From contig UBZT01000020.1 of NCBI GenBank assembly GCA_900470155.1, positions 1 through 64,000 of the forward strand: a DNA stretch of 64,000 nucleotides, in the 5' to 3' direction. How positions within the stretch are numbered: position 1 is the stretch's first letter; each line of letters begins with the position of its first letter. The translations under genes and the position numbers were made by a program. The DNA comes from Hyphomicrobiales bacterium (GTDB lineage: Bacteria > Pseudomonadota > Alphaproteobacteria > Rhizobiales > Rhizobiaceae). The notes under the pieces are model-generated. The model saw only the letters and a list, made by a program, of their open reading frames with translations, was not told the origin of the DNA and searched no databases. Positions 36,291 to 44,714 of the stretch are shown one piece after another.

Positions 36291-37405
36291 CCGGAGGGCG
36301 TGTCGACTTTCGACTGAAGCCGGTGCGCTTCGCGGATCTGCCGGGGTGGGAAACCGACGATTCCTCGGCGGTCCTGCCGGCGATGATGGCATGCCTGGCG
36401 CATATCACCGAAGTCAAACCATATCGCACGGGGTCGCTTGGCTTGAGCGCCAGCGACCTTTTGCCGTTGATCGATGATGCGAGACAGTTCAACCCGCGAG
36501 ACCCGGCCTCGATGAGGACCTTCTTCGAGGAACGCTGCCAGCCATTTCACATAGAACCGCTTGACGGCTCCTCAGGTCTGGTGACCGCATTCTATGAGCC
36601 CGAAGTGGCAGTCTCGAGCCGGCCCGACGGGGACTATCGGTTTCCGTTTTACCACCGCCCGGCGGACCTGATCGATCTGGATGAGACCAATCGTCCGGCA
36701 TTCATCGATGCGTCCTATGCTTTCGCGCGCGGCAATGGCGGCGCAATTTCGCTTTATCCCGAGCGTCGGGAGATCGACGAGGGATATCTCGACGGGCAGG
36801 GCCTCGAGATCGCCTGGGCCAAGTCCAAGGTCGATGTCTTCTTTGCTCATGTCCAAGGCGCTGCCCGCCTGCGCTATCCGGACGGTCGGATCCAGCGCAT
36901 CACCTATGCCGGCAAGGCGGGGCACGCATTTTCAGGCATCGGCAGGCTGTTGATCGATCTTGGAGAAATTCCGGAGGCGCAGATCTCCATGCAGTCGATC
37001 CGTGGCTGGCTGACGAAAAATCCCGAGCGCGTTGACGAGATCCTCTGGCACAACCGCTCCTATATTTTCTTCCGCGAAGCAGAGGTTGACGATCTCGGCA
37101 AGGGTCCGATTGCTGCGGCCAAGGTACCCTTGGTGGCCGGTCGCTCGCTGGCGGTGGATCGCCAGATCCATACATTCGGCTTTCCGTTTTTCATCCATGC
37201 GGAAAACCTGACCCATCTCGACGGGGGCGCGCCGTTTGCGCGTCTGATGCTGGCGCTGGATACCGGATCGGCCATCGTCGGTGCTGCGCGCGGCGACATA
37301 TTTACGGGGTCGGGCGATGCGGCCGGCGATTTGGCCGGCGCGGTGCGCAATGCGGCCGACTTCTATATATTGATCCCGAAGCAGGCAGCAGCGAGGTTTG
37401 TCTGA
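36287..37405 (+). CDS. mltA: Membrane-bound lytic murein transglycosylase A
   Basis: Cleaves peptidoglycan glycan strands to 1,6-anhydro-muropeptides. The 372-aa product has the MltA barrel (VTAFYEPEVAVSSRP, YHRPADLID, AYFARGNGGAISLYPERREID-type stretch) and the C-terminal 3D domain ALDTGSAIVGAARGDIFTGSG with the catalytic Asp region. No signal peptide or lipobox is visible at the chosen start; the only upstream alternative would lie within timA. The enzyme should act in the periplasm, so its route is unclear. The gene abuts smr directly. Confidence 0.92.
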   Translation: MTGGRVDFRLKPVRFADLPGWETDDSSAVLPAMMACLAHITEVKPYRTGSLGLSASDLLPLIDDARQFNPRDPASMRTFFEERCQPFHIEPLDGSSGLVTAFYEPEVAVSSRPDGDYRFPFYHRPADLIDLDETNRPAFIDASYAFARGNGGAISLYPERREIDEGYLDGQGLEIAWAKSKVDVFFAHVQGAARLRYPDGRIQRITYAGKAGHAFSGIGRLLIDLGEIPEAQISMQSIRGWLTKNPERVDEILWHNRSYIFFREAEVDDLGKGPIAAAKVPLVAGRSLAVDRQIHTFGFPFFIHAENLTHLDGGAPFARLMLALDTGSAIVGAARGDIFTGSGDAAGDLAGAVRNAADFYILIPKQAAARFV

Positions 37406-37972
37406 GTGTCAGGTGGGTCAAAACTCAATCCGGAAGATCGTATTCTGTGGGGCAAGGTCGCCCGCTCCACGCGTGCGATGCCTGGACGGCTGCAAGACCT
37501 GCTGGAATTCGAGAGACAATTCGAGGCCGAAGCAGACGCGGAAGACAAGGCGCCGGCCAAGGCCGCTCTTGCTCTGCCCGCAAGCGTCGAAAACACCCAG
37601 TCGGCGGGTCCGCGCAAACCTTCCGGAACCCATCACCCGTTGGAGCGCCCGGTCAAGCGCAAGCTGTCGCGCGGCCATCTCGCTTTGGAGGCCCGCATCG
37701 ATCTGCACGGCCTGATCCAGAGCGAAGCGCATGGCATGCTGTTCGATTTTCTCCACCGCGCCCATGAACGCGGATTGCGCCATGTTCTGGTCATCACCGG
37801 CAAAGGCAGCTCGCTCGGCAGCGAGGGTGCCTTGAAGCGGGCTGTGCCTCTCTGGTTTTCCATGCCGGAGTTCCGATTTCTGATTTCGTCCTATGAGCCC
37901 GCGGCGAGGCAGCATGGCGGGGAGGGCGCGCTCTATGTTCGCCTGTCGCGCCATGGAGTGGAGCGTCGATGA
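37406..37972 (+). CDS. Smr/MutS2 C-terminal domain protein
   Basis: The 188-aa product has a charged, poorly conserved first 90 residues and a C-terminal Smr domain: LEARIDLHGLIQSEAHGMLFDFL with the LDLHG-like motif (about residue 97), VLVITGKGSSLGSEG and the final HGGEGALYVRL. Smr domains are nicking nucleases or RNA-cleaving. Start is GTG 37406, immediately after the mltA stop. The stop overlaps the xre start. Confidence 0.9.
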   Translation: MSGGSKLNPEDRILWGKVARSTRAMPGRLQDLLEFERQFEAEADAEDKAPAKAALALPASVENTQSAGPRKPSGTHHPLERPVKRKLSRGHLALEARIDLHGLIQSEAHGMLFDFLHRAHERGLRHVLVITGKGSSLGSEGALKRAVPLWFSMPEFRFLISSYEPAARQHGGEGALYVRLSRHGVERR

Positions 37973-38334
37973 CCCCGTTCGGCACGGCACTGCGCGAATT
38001 GCGCGAGCGCAAGGGCGTGTCGCAAAAGCAGATGGCAGCGGCGATCGGCGTCTCGCCGGCCTATCTGTCGGCGCTGGAACATGGAAAGCGTGGCCTGCCG
38101 AATTTCGATTTCCTGCAGCGTGTTGCCGGTTACTTCAATATCATCTGGGATGAGGCCGATGAGCTGTTTGCCACGGCCCGGCAGTCCGACCCGCGTGTGG
38201 TTCTCGATACGGTCGGCTTGAAACCTGAATACACAGCCTTTGCCAATGAACTCGCCCGCCTGATTCGCCAGTTGCCGCCGGATGTGCTAAAGGATTTGCA
38301 GGCCGTCCTTGATGCTGCCAAAAATCGGATGTGA
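37969..38334 (+). CDS. XRE-family helix-turn-helix transcriptional regulator
   Basis: The 121-aa protein has a Cro/C1-type DNA-binding domain at the N-terminus (LRELRERKGVSQKQMAAAIG, turn, VSPAYLSALEHGKRGLP; about residues 7-50), then a helical C-terminal part of about 60 residues without a recognised ligand domain. It is the last gene of timA-mltA-smr-xre and overlaps smr by ATGA. It may regulate this operon or gyrB beyond; neither is shown by the sequence. Confidence 0.88.
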   Translation: MTPFGTALRELRERKGVSQKQMAAAIGVSPAYLSALEHGKRGLPNFDFLQRVAGYFNIIWDEADELFATARQSDPRVVLDTVGLKPEYTAFANELARLIRQLPPDVLKDLQAVLDAAKNRM

Positions 38335-38475
38335 AAGGCGTAAATCCCTCGGATATCCACGGGAAACACGCCGTCCGCCTTTGGAACTGCTGCCAAAACC
38401 CCTATAGTCGAACCGCTTGAAGCTGCTGATTCGAATCAGGCAGACCCTTTGAGAATTGACTGGAAAGATTGCTGA

Positions 38476-40911
38476 ATGACCGACTTGCCGATCACGGAAA
38501 ATGATGGACCGGCCGAATATGGTGCCGACTCGATCAAGGTGCTTAAGGGGCTTGATGCAGTTCGCAAGCGCCCAGGCATGTATATCGGTGATACGGACGA
38601 TGGTTCAGGTCTTCACCACATGGTCTACGAAGTGGTCGACAACGCGATCGACGAAGCGCTCGCGGGACATGCCGACATCGTCACGGTCACGTTGAATGCC
38701 GATGGTTCGGTCACGGTCACCGACAATGGTCGCGGCATTCCGACCGACATCCACACCGGCGAGGGTGTGTCTGCTGCCGAGGTCATCATGACCCAGCTGC
38801 ATGCCGGCGGTAAGTTCGACCAGAATTCCTACAAGGTATCGGGTGGTTTGCACGGCGTCGGCGTTTCGGTCGTCAACGCCTTGTCGGTCAAGCTGAACCT
38901 CAAGATCCGCCGCGTCGGCAAGGTCCACGAGATCAGCTTTACCCATGGCGTGGCGGATGCGCCGCTGCGTGTCATCGGCGATTACGAAGGCCGCTCCGGC
39001 ACGGAAGTCACCTTCCTGCCGAGCCCGGACACGTTCACCAACATCGAATTCGACTACAGCACGCTGGAGCATCGCCTGCGCGAACTCGCGTTCCTCAATT
39101 CCGGTGTGCGCATTCTGCTGACCGACAAGCGTCGCTCAGATATCCGCCAGGAAGAAATGGTCTATGACGGCGGCCTTGAAGCCTTCGTTGTCTATCTCGA
39201 CCGTGCAAAGAAGCCGCTGGTTCAAAAGCCGGTGGCCATCCGTGGCGAAAAAGACGGCATCACGGTCGAAGTGGCCATGTGGTGGAACGACAGCTACCAC
39301 GAGAACGTGCTCTGCTTCACCAACAACATCCCGCAGCGCGACGGCGGCACCCACATGGCGGGTTTCCGCGCGGCGCTCACCCGCCAGGTCACGTCCTACG
39401 GTGAAAGCTCGGGGATCACCAAGCGGGAGAAGGTCACCCTTCAGGGCGAAGACTGCCGCGAAGGCCTGACCGCCGTTCTCTCGGTCAAGGTGCCGGATCC
39501 GAAGTTCTCCTCGCAGACCAAGGACAAACTCGTGTCCTCGGAAGTTCGGCCGGTTGTCGAAAGCCTGGTCAACGAAGCGCTCAGCACCTGGTTCGAAGAG
39601 CATCCGAGCGAAGCCAAGATCCTCGTCGGCAAGGTCGTCGAGGCTGCGGCCGCCCGCGAAGCCGCCCGAAAGGCGCGTGAATTGACTCGCCGCAAAGGCG
39701 CCCTCGATATTGCCTCTCTGCCCGGCAAGCTTGCCGACTGCTCGGAACGTGATCCGTCCAAGTCCGAACTTTTCCTCGTCGAGGGTGACTCGGCGGGTGG
39801 CTCGGCCAAGCAGGGCCGTTCGCGTGAAAACCAGGCGATCCTGCCGCTGCGCGGCAAGATCCTCAACGTCGAGCGCGCCCGTTTCGACAAGATGCTGGGA
39901 AGTCAGGAAATCGGCACGCTGATCACCGCACTCGGCACATCGATCGGCAAGGACGAGTTCAACCCGGACAAGTTGCGCTACCACAAGATCATCATCATGA
40001 CCGATGCTGATGTCGACGGTGCGCATATCAGAACACTGCTGCTCACCTTCTTCTTCCGCCAGATGCCGGAATTGATCGAGCGCGGCCACCTCTACATTGC
40101 TCAGCCGCCGCTTTATAAAGTCTCGCGCGGCAAGTCCGTCCAGTATCTCAAGGATGAGAAGGCGCTCGAAGAGTATCTGATCACCATGGGCATCGAGGAA
40201 GCGACGCTGACACTGGCCAATGGCGAGGTTCGTGCCGGTCAGGATCTGCGCGACGTCATCCAGGATGCGCTGCGCTTGCGTTCGCTGGTCGATAGCCTGC
40301 ACTCGCGCTACAACCGCAACGTCATCGAGCAGGCGGCCATTGCCGGTGCGCTCAATCCAGAACTGACGGACAACCGCGCCCGCGCCGAGGCGACCGCTGC
40401 CGAAGTCGCGCGCCGTCTCGACATGATCGCAGAAGAAACCGAGCGCGGCTGGCAGGGCTTTGTCACGGACGAAGGCGGTCTGCGGTTTGAGCGCATGGTG
40501 CGCGGCGTGAAGGAATTGGCAGCCGTCGATGTCGCCCTGATCGGGTCCGCCGATGCCCGCCATATCGACCAGCTCACGCCCCGTCTGCATGACATCTATT
40601 CCGAGCCGCCGGTTCTGGCACGCAAGGATGGAAAGACCGACATGTCCGGACCGCGTGCCTTGCTCGACCATATTTTCGCGGCCGGCCGCAAGGGACTTTC
40701 GATGCAGCGCTACAAGGGCCTTGGTGAAATGAACGCCGAGCAGTTGTGGGAAACGACGCTCGATCCGAACGTCCGCTCGCTGCTTCAGGTCCGCGTCAAC
40801 GATGCGACCGATGCCGATAGCCTGTTCGCGCGGCTGATGGGCGACGAAGTTGAGCCTCGGCGCGACTTCATCCAGGAAAACGCTCTGAACGTTGCCAATC
40901 TCGACATCTGA
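38476..40911 (+). CDS. gyrB: DNA gyrase subunit B
   Basis: ATPase subunit of gyrase, which introduces negative supercoils. The 811-aa protein has the GHKL ATPase (VTDNGRGIPTDIHTGEG, GGLHGVGVSVVNALS), the transducer domain, TOPRIM residues EGDSAGGSAKQ (about residue 435) and DADVDGAHIRTLLLTFF, and the C-terminal GLGEMNAEQLWETTLDP. Length is normal. It has its own upstream region of 141 bases and a strong terminator. Confidence 0.98.
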   Translation: MTDLPITENDGPAEYGADSIKVLKGLDAVRKRPGMYIGDTDDGSGLHHMVYEVVDNAIDEALAGHADIVTVTLNADGSVTVTDNGRGIPTDIHTGEGVSAAEVIMTQLHAGGKFDQNSYKVSGGLHGVGVSVVNALSVKLNLKIRRVGKVHEISFTHGVADAPLRVIGDYEGRSGTEVTFLPSPDTFTNIEFDYSTLEHRLRELAFLNSGVRILLTDKRRSDIRQEEMVYDGGLEAFVVYLDRAKKPLVQKPVAIRGEKDGITVEVAMWWNDSYHENVLCFTNNIPQRDGGTHMAGFRAALTRQVTSYGESSGITKREKVTLQGEDCREGLTAVLSVKVPDPKFSSQTKDKLVSSEVRPVVESLVNEALSTWFEEHPSEAKILVGKVVEAAAAREAARKARELTRRKGALDIASLPGKLADCSERDPSKSELFLVEGDSAGGSAKQGRSRENQAILPLRGKILNVERARFDKMLGSQEIGTLITALGTSIGKDEFNPDKLRYHKIIIMTDADVDGAHIRTLLLTFFFRQMPELIERGHLYIAQPPLYKVSRGKSVQYLKDEKALEEYLITMGIEEATLTLANGEVRAGQDLRDVIQDALRLRSLVDSLHSRYNRNVIEQAAIAGALNPELTDNRARAEATAAEVARRLDMIAEETERGWQGFVTDEGGLRFERMVRGVKELAAVDVALIGSADARHIDQLTPRLHDIYSEPPVLARKDGKTDMSGPRALLDHIFAAGRKGLSMQRYKGLGEMNAEQLWETTLDPNVRSLLQVRVNDATDADSLFARLMGDEVEPRRDFIQENALNVANLDI

Positions 40912-40937
40912 TCCGAGCTGGTATCCGACACATCAAG

Positions 40938-40971
40938 ATGGCCGCATTCGCTCGAATGCGGCCATTTTTTT
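40938..40971 (+). terminator. Strong intrinsic terminator of gyrB
   Basis: ATGGCCGCATTCG / CGAATGCGGCCAT forms a 13-bp hairpin with a two-base loop followed by seven T residues, 27 bases after the gyrB stop. Confidence 0.95.
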
Positions 40972-40978
40972 ATCCAGA

Positions 40979-40994
40979 GATTTCACGTGAATCA
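40979..40994. other. parS-like site, left arm of an inverted pair
   Basis: GATTTCACGTGAATCA, three mismatches to the parS consensus, with the CACGTG core intact. It is the mirror image, over 14 bases, of the site at 41004-41019. Confidence 0.55.
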
Positions 40995-41003
40995 TAGTTA
41001 ACG

Positions 41004-41019
41004 TGATTCACGTGAAACT
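41004..41019. other. parS-like site, right arm of an inverted pair
   Basis: TGATTCACGTGAAACT differs from the parS consensus at the third and last bases. It sits between the gyrB terminator and the nitroreductase stop. Confidence 0.65.
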
Positions 41020-41037
41020 CCGGGCGTTCAGATTGTC

Positions 41038-41628
41038 TTAAAAGCCGCCTTCGAACACGACGTCATTCAAAGGCTTGCGGTCGTTTGGCATTTCGCGGGC
41101 GCGCAGGCCTTCCGGCAAGACCGATTTGTCGCCGGGCTTTCCGATGGCAACGGCGGCCTCGACATGGAAGCCTTCCGGCGCGCCAAGCTCTGCCTGGGCC
41201 CTGTCAAAATCGAGACCTGTCATGCCATGGGCGAAATAACCGGACTTGACGGCCTGCAACGACAGGAGTCCCCAGGACGCACCGGCATCGAAGCTGTGGC
41301 TCCGGAAGGGTTTCGGTGCCGAGCCATCCGCAGGGCGGCTCAGCGTGTCGGAAAATATGATGATCAGTGCCGACGCGGTCTTCGCCCAGCCCTGGTTGAA
41401 CTCGTTGAGAATGCCGAGAAGCTTGTCGAATTCCGGCGTGCCCTTGAGGCCGTAAACGAAACGCCATGGCTGATAGTTGAAGGCAGAGGGTGCCCAGTGG
41501 GCGGCATCGAGAATGGTCAGAAGGTCGGCCTTCGGCATTACACTGCCGTCGAAAGCGCGCGGAGACCAACGGTCGAGAAACACCGAATCAACGTTGTGCT
41601 CGGACTGACGGCTATTGCTGGTGGTCAT
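41038..41628 (-). CDS. Nitroreductase-family oxidoreductase
   Basis: The 196-aa FMN-dependent protein has the family pattern: RWSPRAFDGSVMPKADLLTILDAAHWAPSAFNYQPWRFVY near the N-terminus (Arg/Ser for FMN), and SWGLLSLQAVKSGYFAHGMTGLD in the middle. ATG 41628 is preferred; 16 more codons upstream are not conserved. The reduced substrate is unknown. It is convergent with gyrB. Confidence 0.9.
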   Translation of the reverse strand: MTTSNSRQSEHNVDSVFLDRWSPRAFDGSVMPKADLLTILDAAHWAPSAFNYQPWRFVYGLKGTPEFDKLLGILNEFNQGWAKTASALIIIFSDTLSRPADGSAPKPFRSHSFDAGASWGLLSLQAVKSGYFAHGMTGLDFDRAQAELGAPEGFHVEAAVAIGKPGDKSVLPEGLRAREMPNDRKPLNDVVFEGGF

Positions 41629-41928
41629 GGGGATCCTTTGCGGTATGGGGAGGCTTGCTGACAAAGAATGGCGCAATTGCCGAACCGGAGCCAGTGCTTC
41701 CTTCGCTGTTGCACAAATCCTGTCGGTGGACCAGGAAAACGGTTAACCAGCGGATGCGCCTGGAACTTTAAGTCTTTTCAGCCATCTTCTGTGTTACGGG
41801 AGAATAGTGCACCCGTGCATCACGCTGGATGCTGTGCATCAAAAGGCTTTTGCACTGCAAAAACTCTGTTAGTGTAGCATATCGACATGGGCTTATATGG
41901 CCCAAACGACCGGAAGGTGAGCCAAGCG
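41629..41928. other. Intergenic region upstream of phaZ
   Basis: A 300-base divergent region between the nitroreductase and phaZ genes. Apart from a perfect inverted repeat near phaZ (listed separately), nothing further was recognised. Confidence 0.5.
41848..41862. promoter_or_regulatory. Perfect inverted repeat upstream of phaZ, candidate operator
   Basis: TTTTGCACTGCAAAA is a perfect palindrome of 7-bp arms around one base, 67 bases upstream of the phaZ start. Its GCA-TGC core resembles TGC/GCA-type sites reported for the PHB-responsive repressor PhaR; that link is an inference. Confidence 0.5.
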
Positions 41929-43209
41929 ATGTTCTATCAGCTTTATGAACTCAACCATGCTGTCATGGCGCCGTTTCGCGCGACAGCGGATGCGATGAAC
42001 ATGGCCTGGAAAAATCCTCTGAACCCATGGTCTCACACCGTCGTCGGGCGAAGCTTTTCCGCCGGCTTCGAGGTGTTTGAGCGCGTCACGCGCCGATACG
42101 GCAAACCGGCCTTCGGGCTGCCGACGACACCGATCAATGGAGAAGTCGTCACCGTCGAAGAGGAAGTGACGTGGCGCAAGCCATTCTGCGATCTCATCCA
42201 TTTCAAGCGCCATCTTCCGGCCGGGACCGAAAAGGGTCCTCGCATTCTAATCGTTGCGCCGATGTCCGGTCACTATGCCACGTTGCTGCGCGGTACGGTC
42301 GAGGCACTGCTGCCGAGTGCCGATGTCTACATCACCGACTGGATCGATGCCCGTATGGTGCCGGTCACCGATGGCGATTTCGACCTCGATGACTACATCG
42401 ACTACGTGATCGAGATTCTCCACCATCTTGGTCCAGACACCAATGTGATCGCGGTCTGTCAGCCTTCGGTGCCAGTTCTGGCCGCTGTGGCGGTGATGGA
42501 AGCCAATGGCGATACTTGCGCACCGGCTTCGATGACACTGATGGGTGGGCCGATCGACACGCGCATCAATCCGACGGCCGTCAACCAGCTTGCTCAGAAC
42601 AAGCCCATCGAATGGTTCCGCGACAACGTCATCATGCAGGTTCCGTGGCCGCAGCCCGGTGTCATGCGGTCTGTCTATCCCGGCTTCCTGCAGCTCTCGG
42701 GTTTCATGTCGATGAACCTCGATCGCCATATGATCGCGCACAAGGAGTTCTACGGCCATCTGGTCAAGAACGACGGCGACTCTGCCGAGAAGCATCGCGA
42801 TTTCTACGACGAATATCTGGCTGTGATGGATCTCACCGCGGAGTTCTATCTCCAGACTGTCGACACCGTCTTCATCAAGCATTCGCTCCCCAAGGGTGAA
42901 ATGCTGCATCGTGGCAAGCCGGTCGACACCAAGGCGATCCGCAATGTGGCGCTTCTGACCGTCGAGGGCGAGAACGACGATATCTCCGGCGTCGGCCAGA
43001 CCCAAGCGGCGCAGACGATCTGCAGCAGCATTCCGGACGCGATGCGTATGCACTACATGCAGCCGGATGTCGGTCACTATGGCGTGTTCAACGGTTCGCG
43101 CTTCCGCAAGGAAATCGCGCCGCGCATCGTTGCGTTTGCCACGAAACACACCAAGGGCGTGAAGGCGACGCCCGTAAAGCGTGTTATCAAGGGCGGCAAG
43201 GCGAGCTGA
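41929..43209 (+). CDS. phaZ: Intracellular polyhydroxyalkanoate depolymerase
   Basis: Hydrolyses stored poly-3-hydroxybutyrate granules. The 426-aa product begins MFYQLYELNHAVMAPFRA. The nucleophile region IAVCQPSVPVLAAVAVM has Cys in place of Ser, as in the Cupriavidus PhaZa1-type depolymerases. Conserved segments are VYITDWIDARMVP and, near the C-terminus, DVGHYGVFNGSRFR with the likely catalytic His. ATG 41929 is chosen because GGAAGGTG precedes it; an ATG at 41887 adds 14 non-conserved residues. Single gene with its own promoter region and terminator. Confidence 0.93.
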   Translation: MFYQLYELNHAVMAPFRATADAMNMAWKNPLNPWSHTVVGRSFSAGFEVFERVTRRYGKPAFGLPTTPINGEVVTVEEEVTWRKPFCDLIHFKRHLPAGTEKGPRILIVAPMSGHYATLLRGTVEALLPSADVYITDWIDARMVPVTDGDFDLDDYIDYVIEILHHLGPDTNVIAVCQPSVPVLAAVAVMEANGDTCAPASMTLMGGPIDTRINPTAVNQLAQNKPIEWFRDNVIMQVPWPQPGVMRSVYPGFLQLSGFMSMNLDRHMIAHKEFYGHLVKNDGDSAEKHRDFYDEYLAVMDLTAEFYLQTVDTVFIKHSLPKGEMLHRGKPVDTKAIRNVALLTVEGENDDISGVGQTQAAQTICSSIPDAMRMHYMQPDVGHYGVFNGSRFRKEIAPRIVAFATKHTKGVKATPVKRVIKGGKAS

Positions 43210-43238
43210 AGCGCGAGCCAATAGATCCGATTTATATT

Positions 43239-43275
43239 AGCGGATTCAGATGGTTATTCATTTGAATCCGCTTTT
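43239..43275 (+). terminator. Terminator-like hairpin after phaZ
   Basis: AGCGGATTCA (43239-43248) pairs with TGAATCCGCT (43263-43272), loop 14 bases, followed by TTTCTCTT. It starts 30 bases past the phaZ stop. Confidence 0.7.
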
Positions 43276-43353
43276 CTCTTGAACGCCAGCCTGCCGTTTC
43301 CCACATCGATTCCATCGGACGGCATCCTGCCCCCGATGAAACGAGGGTAATCG

Positions 43354-43791
43354 ATGATGAACCAGTCAGCATTGCTTCGACCGGATTGGACTCCGGCGAC
43401 CGTCGTCCTGATGGTCCTTGGATTCATGGTGTTCTGGCCGCTCGGCCTTGCCATGCTTGCCTACATTCTGTTTGGCGACAAGTTCCAGACTTTCAAGCGT
43501 GAAGCCAACCGCAAGGCGGACGACGCGTTTGCCTGGTGCCGTTCGAGCCGCTATCAGGGTTCGACTTCGGCCACCGGCAACGTCGCCTTCGACGATTGGC
43601 GCAAGGCGGAGCTCGATCGGCTTGATGAAGAGCGTCGCAAGCTCGACGAAATGCGCGCAGAGTTCGACGCTTATGGGCGTGAACTGCGTCGCGCCAAGGA
43701 CCAGGAAGAATTCGATCGCTTCATGCGTGATCGCCAACAGGTGAAATCTGCCGATCAGGGGATTGCACCAATGGGCAATTCCGGCAACTGA
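43354..43791 (+). CDS. DUF2852 domain membrane protein
   Basis: The 145-aa product has a short N-terminus, a hydrophobic pair (TVVLMVLGFMVFWPLGLAMLAYILFG, residues 12-40) and a long charged, coiled-coil-like C-terminal helix (WRKAELDRLDEERRKLDEMRAEFDAYGRELRRAKDQEEFDRF). This matches the DUF2852 proteins restricted largely to Rhizobiales. The role is unknown. It has its own terminator. Confidence 0.88.
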   Translation: MMNQSALLRPDWTPATVVLMVLGFMVFWPLGLAMLAYILFGDKFQTFKREANRKADDAFAWCRSSRYQGSTSATGNVAFDDWRKAELDRLDEERRKLDEMRAEFDAYGRELRRAKDQEEFDRFMRDRQQVKSADQGIAPMGNSGN

Positions 43792-43816
43792 CGGCGTGCA
43801 TACGCGACCAAAACGA

Positions 43817-43844
43817 GGCCGGCATCCTTGATGCCGGCCTTTTT
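43817..43844 (+). terminator. Intrinsic terminator after the DUF2852 gene
   Basis: AGGCCGGCAT / ATGCCGGCCT hairpin with a five-base loop followed by TTTTT, 25 bases past the stop. Confidence 0.92.
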
Positions 43845-43883
43845 ATGCGTCAATTTCCTGCCCGAATCGGCTAAAAGACAACG

Positions 43884-44642
43884 ATGTTCTCCCTGTTCAA
43901 AAAGCCCGCTGCAATACACAAGCCCAGCCCGGCGCTGGACAGGATGCTGGCCGTCAATGGTCGAGAGCTGCCGTTGACCATTCGCAAGAACACCCGTGCA
44001 ACGCGGATCACGCTGCGCATCGAACCGGGTGGCCGAGCCTTGAAGATGACCATTCCCCATGGTCTCAAGGAGCACGACATCCAGGATTTTCTCGATCGGC
44101 ATCAGGGCTGGATCAGCACAAGGCTGGCGCGCCAGACTGGTGGAAGCGCGATCGAAGATGGCGGCGAGATTACGCTGCGCGGCATCAAACACCGTATCGT
44201 CCATACCGGCCAGGTGCGCGGATTGACGCAATCGATCGACAGCGAAATCGGACACATACTCAGTGTCAGCGGGTTGGAAGATCATTTGCCGCGGCGGGTT
44301 GCCGATTTCCTCAAGAAGGAAGCGCGGCGAGATCTCGAGCGGTTGGCCGAGCAGCACGCTCGGTCTGTCGGCAAGCCTTTCAGAAGCCTCAGCCTGAAGG
44401 ATACCCGCAGTCGGTGGGGATCGTGCTCCTGGGATGGCAAACTGAGTTTTTCATGGCGGATCGTCATGGCGCCACCGCCGGTGATCGATTATCTCGCCGC
44501 CCATGAGGTGGCTCACCTGCGCGAAATGAACCACGGTCCGGCCTTCTGGTCGCTCTGCAAGCAGCTTTGCCCGCATATGGATGAATCCAAGGCGTGGTTG
44601 AAGCGCCATGGCTCCGCGCTTCATGCGATCGACTTCGGTTGA
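43884..44642 (+). CDS. YgjP-like metallopeptidase domain protein (M48/WLM type)
   Basis: The 252-aa product of the DUF45 (YgjP) family contains the zinc site HEVAHLREMNHGPAFW (HExxH at about residue 206 with a following His), and the family segments KDTRSRWGSCSWDGKLSFSWR and HMDESKAWLKRHG. N-terminal residues 20-60 form the beta-rich head (IRKNTRATRITLRIEPGGRALKMTIP). Function is unknown. It is followed 72 bases later by trpF. Confidence 0.92.
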   Translation: MFSLFKKPAAIHKPSPALDRMLAVNGRELPLTIRKNTRATRITLRIEPGGRALKMTIPHGLKEHDIQDFLDRHQGWISTRLARQTGGSAIEDGGEITLRGIKHRIVHTGQVRGLTQSIDSEIGHILSVSGLEDHLPRRVADFLKKEARRDLERLAEQHARSVGKPFRSLSLKDTRSRWGSCSWDGKLSFSWRIVMAPPPVIDYLAAHEVAHLREMNHGPAFWSLCKQLCPHMDESKAWLKRHGSALHAIDFG

Positions 44643-44714
44643 TCAGGCTTCCACCGTTCAGGATAGGTCGCAATTTGGCTCGACTCTTTTGTGATTTCGT
44701 GCGACTTCGCTGCC

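Noticed and set aside
36287..36400. Alternative upstream start for mltA with a signal peptide
   Set aside because: Upstream codons in this frame lie inside timA and give no hydrophobic signal-like stretch.
39136..40671. Long open frame (about 511 codons) antisense to gyrB
   Set aside because: It is the mirror of the codon-biased, high-GC gyrB frame. No conserved motif, ribosome site or gene-like composition was seen.
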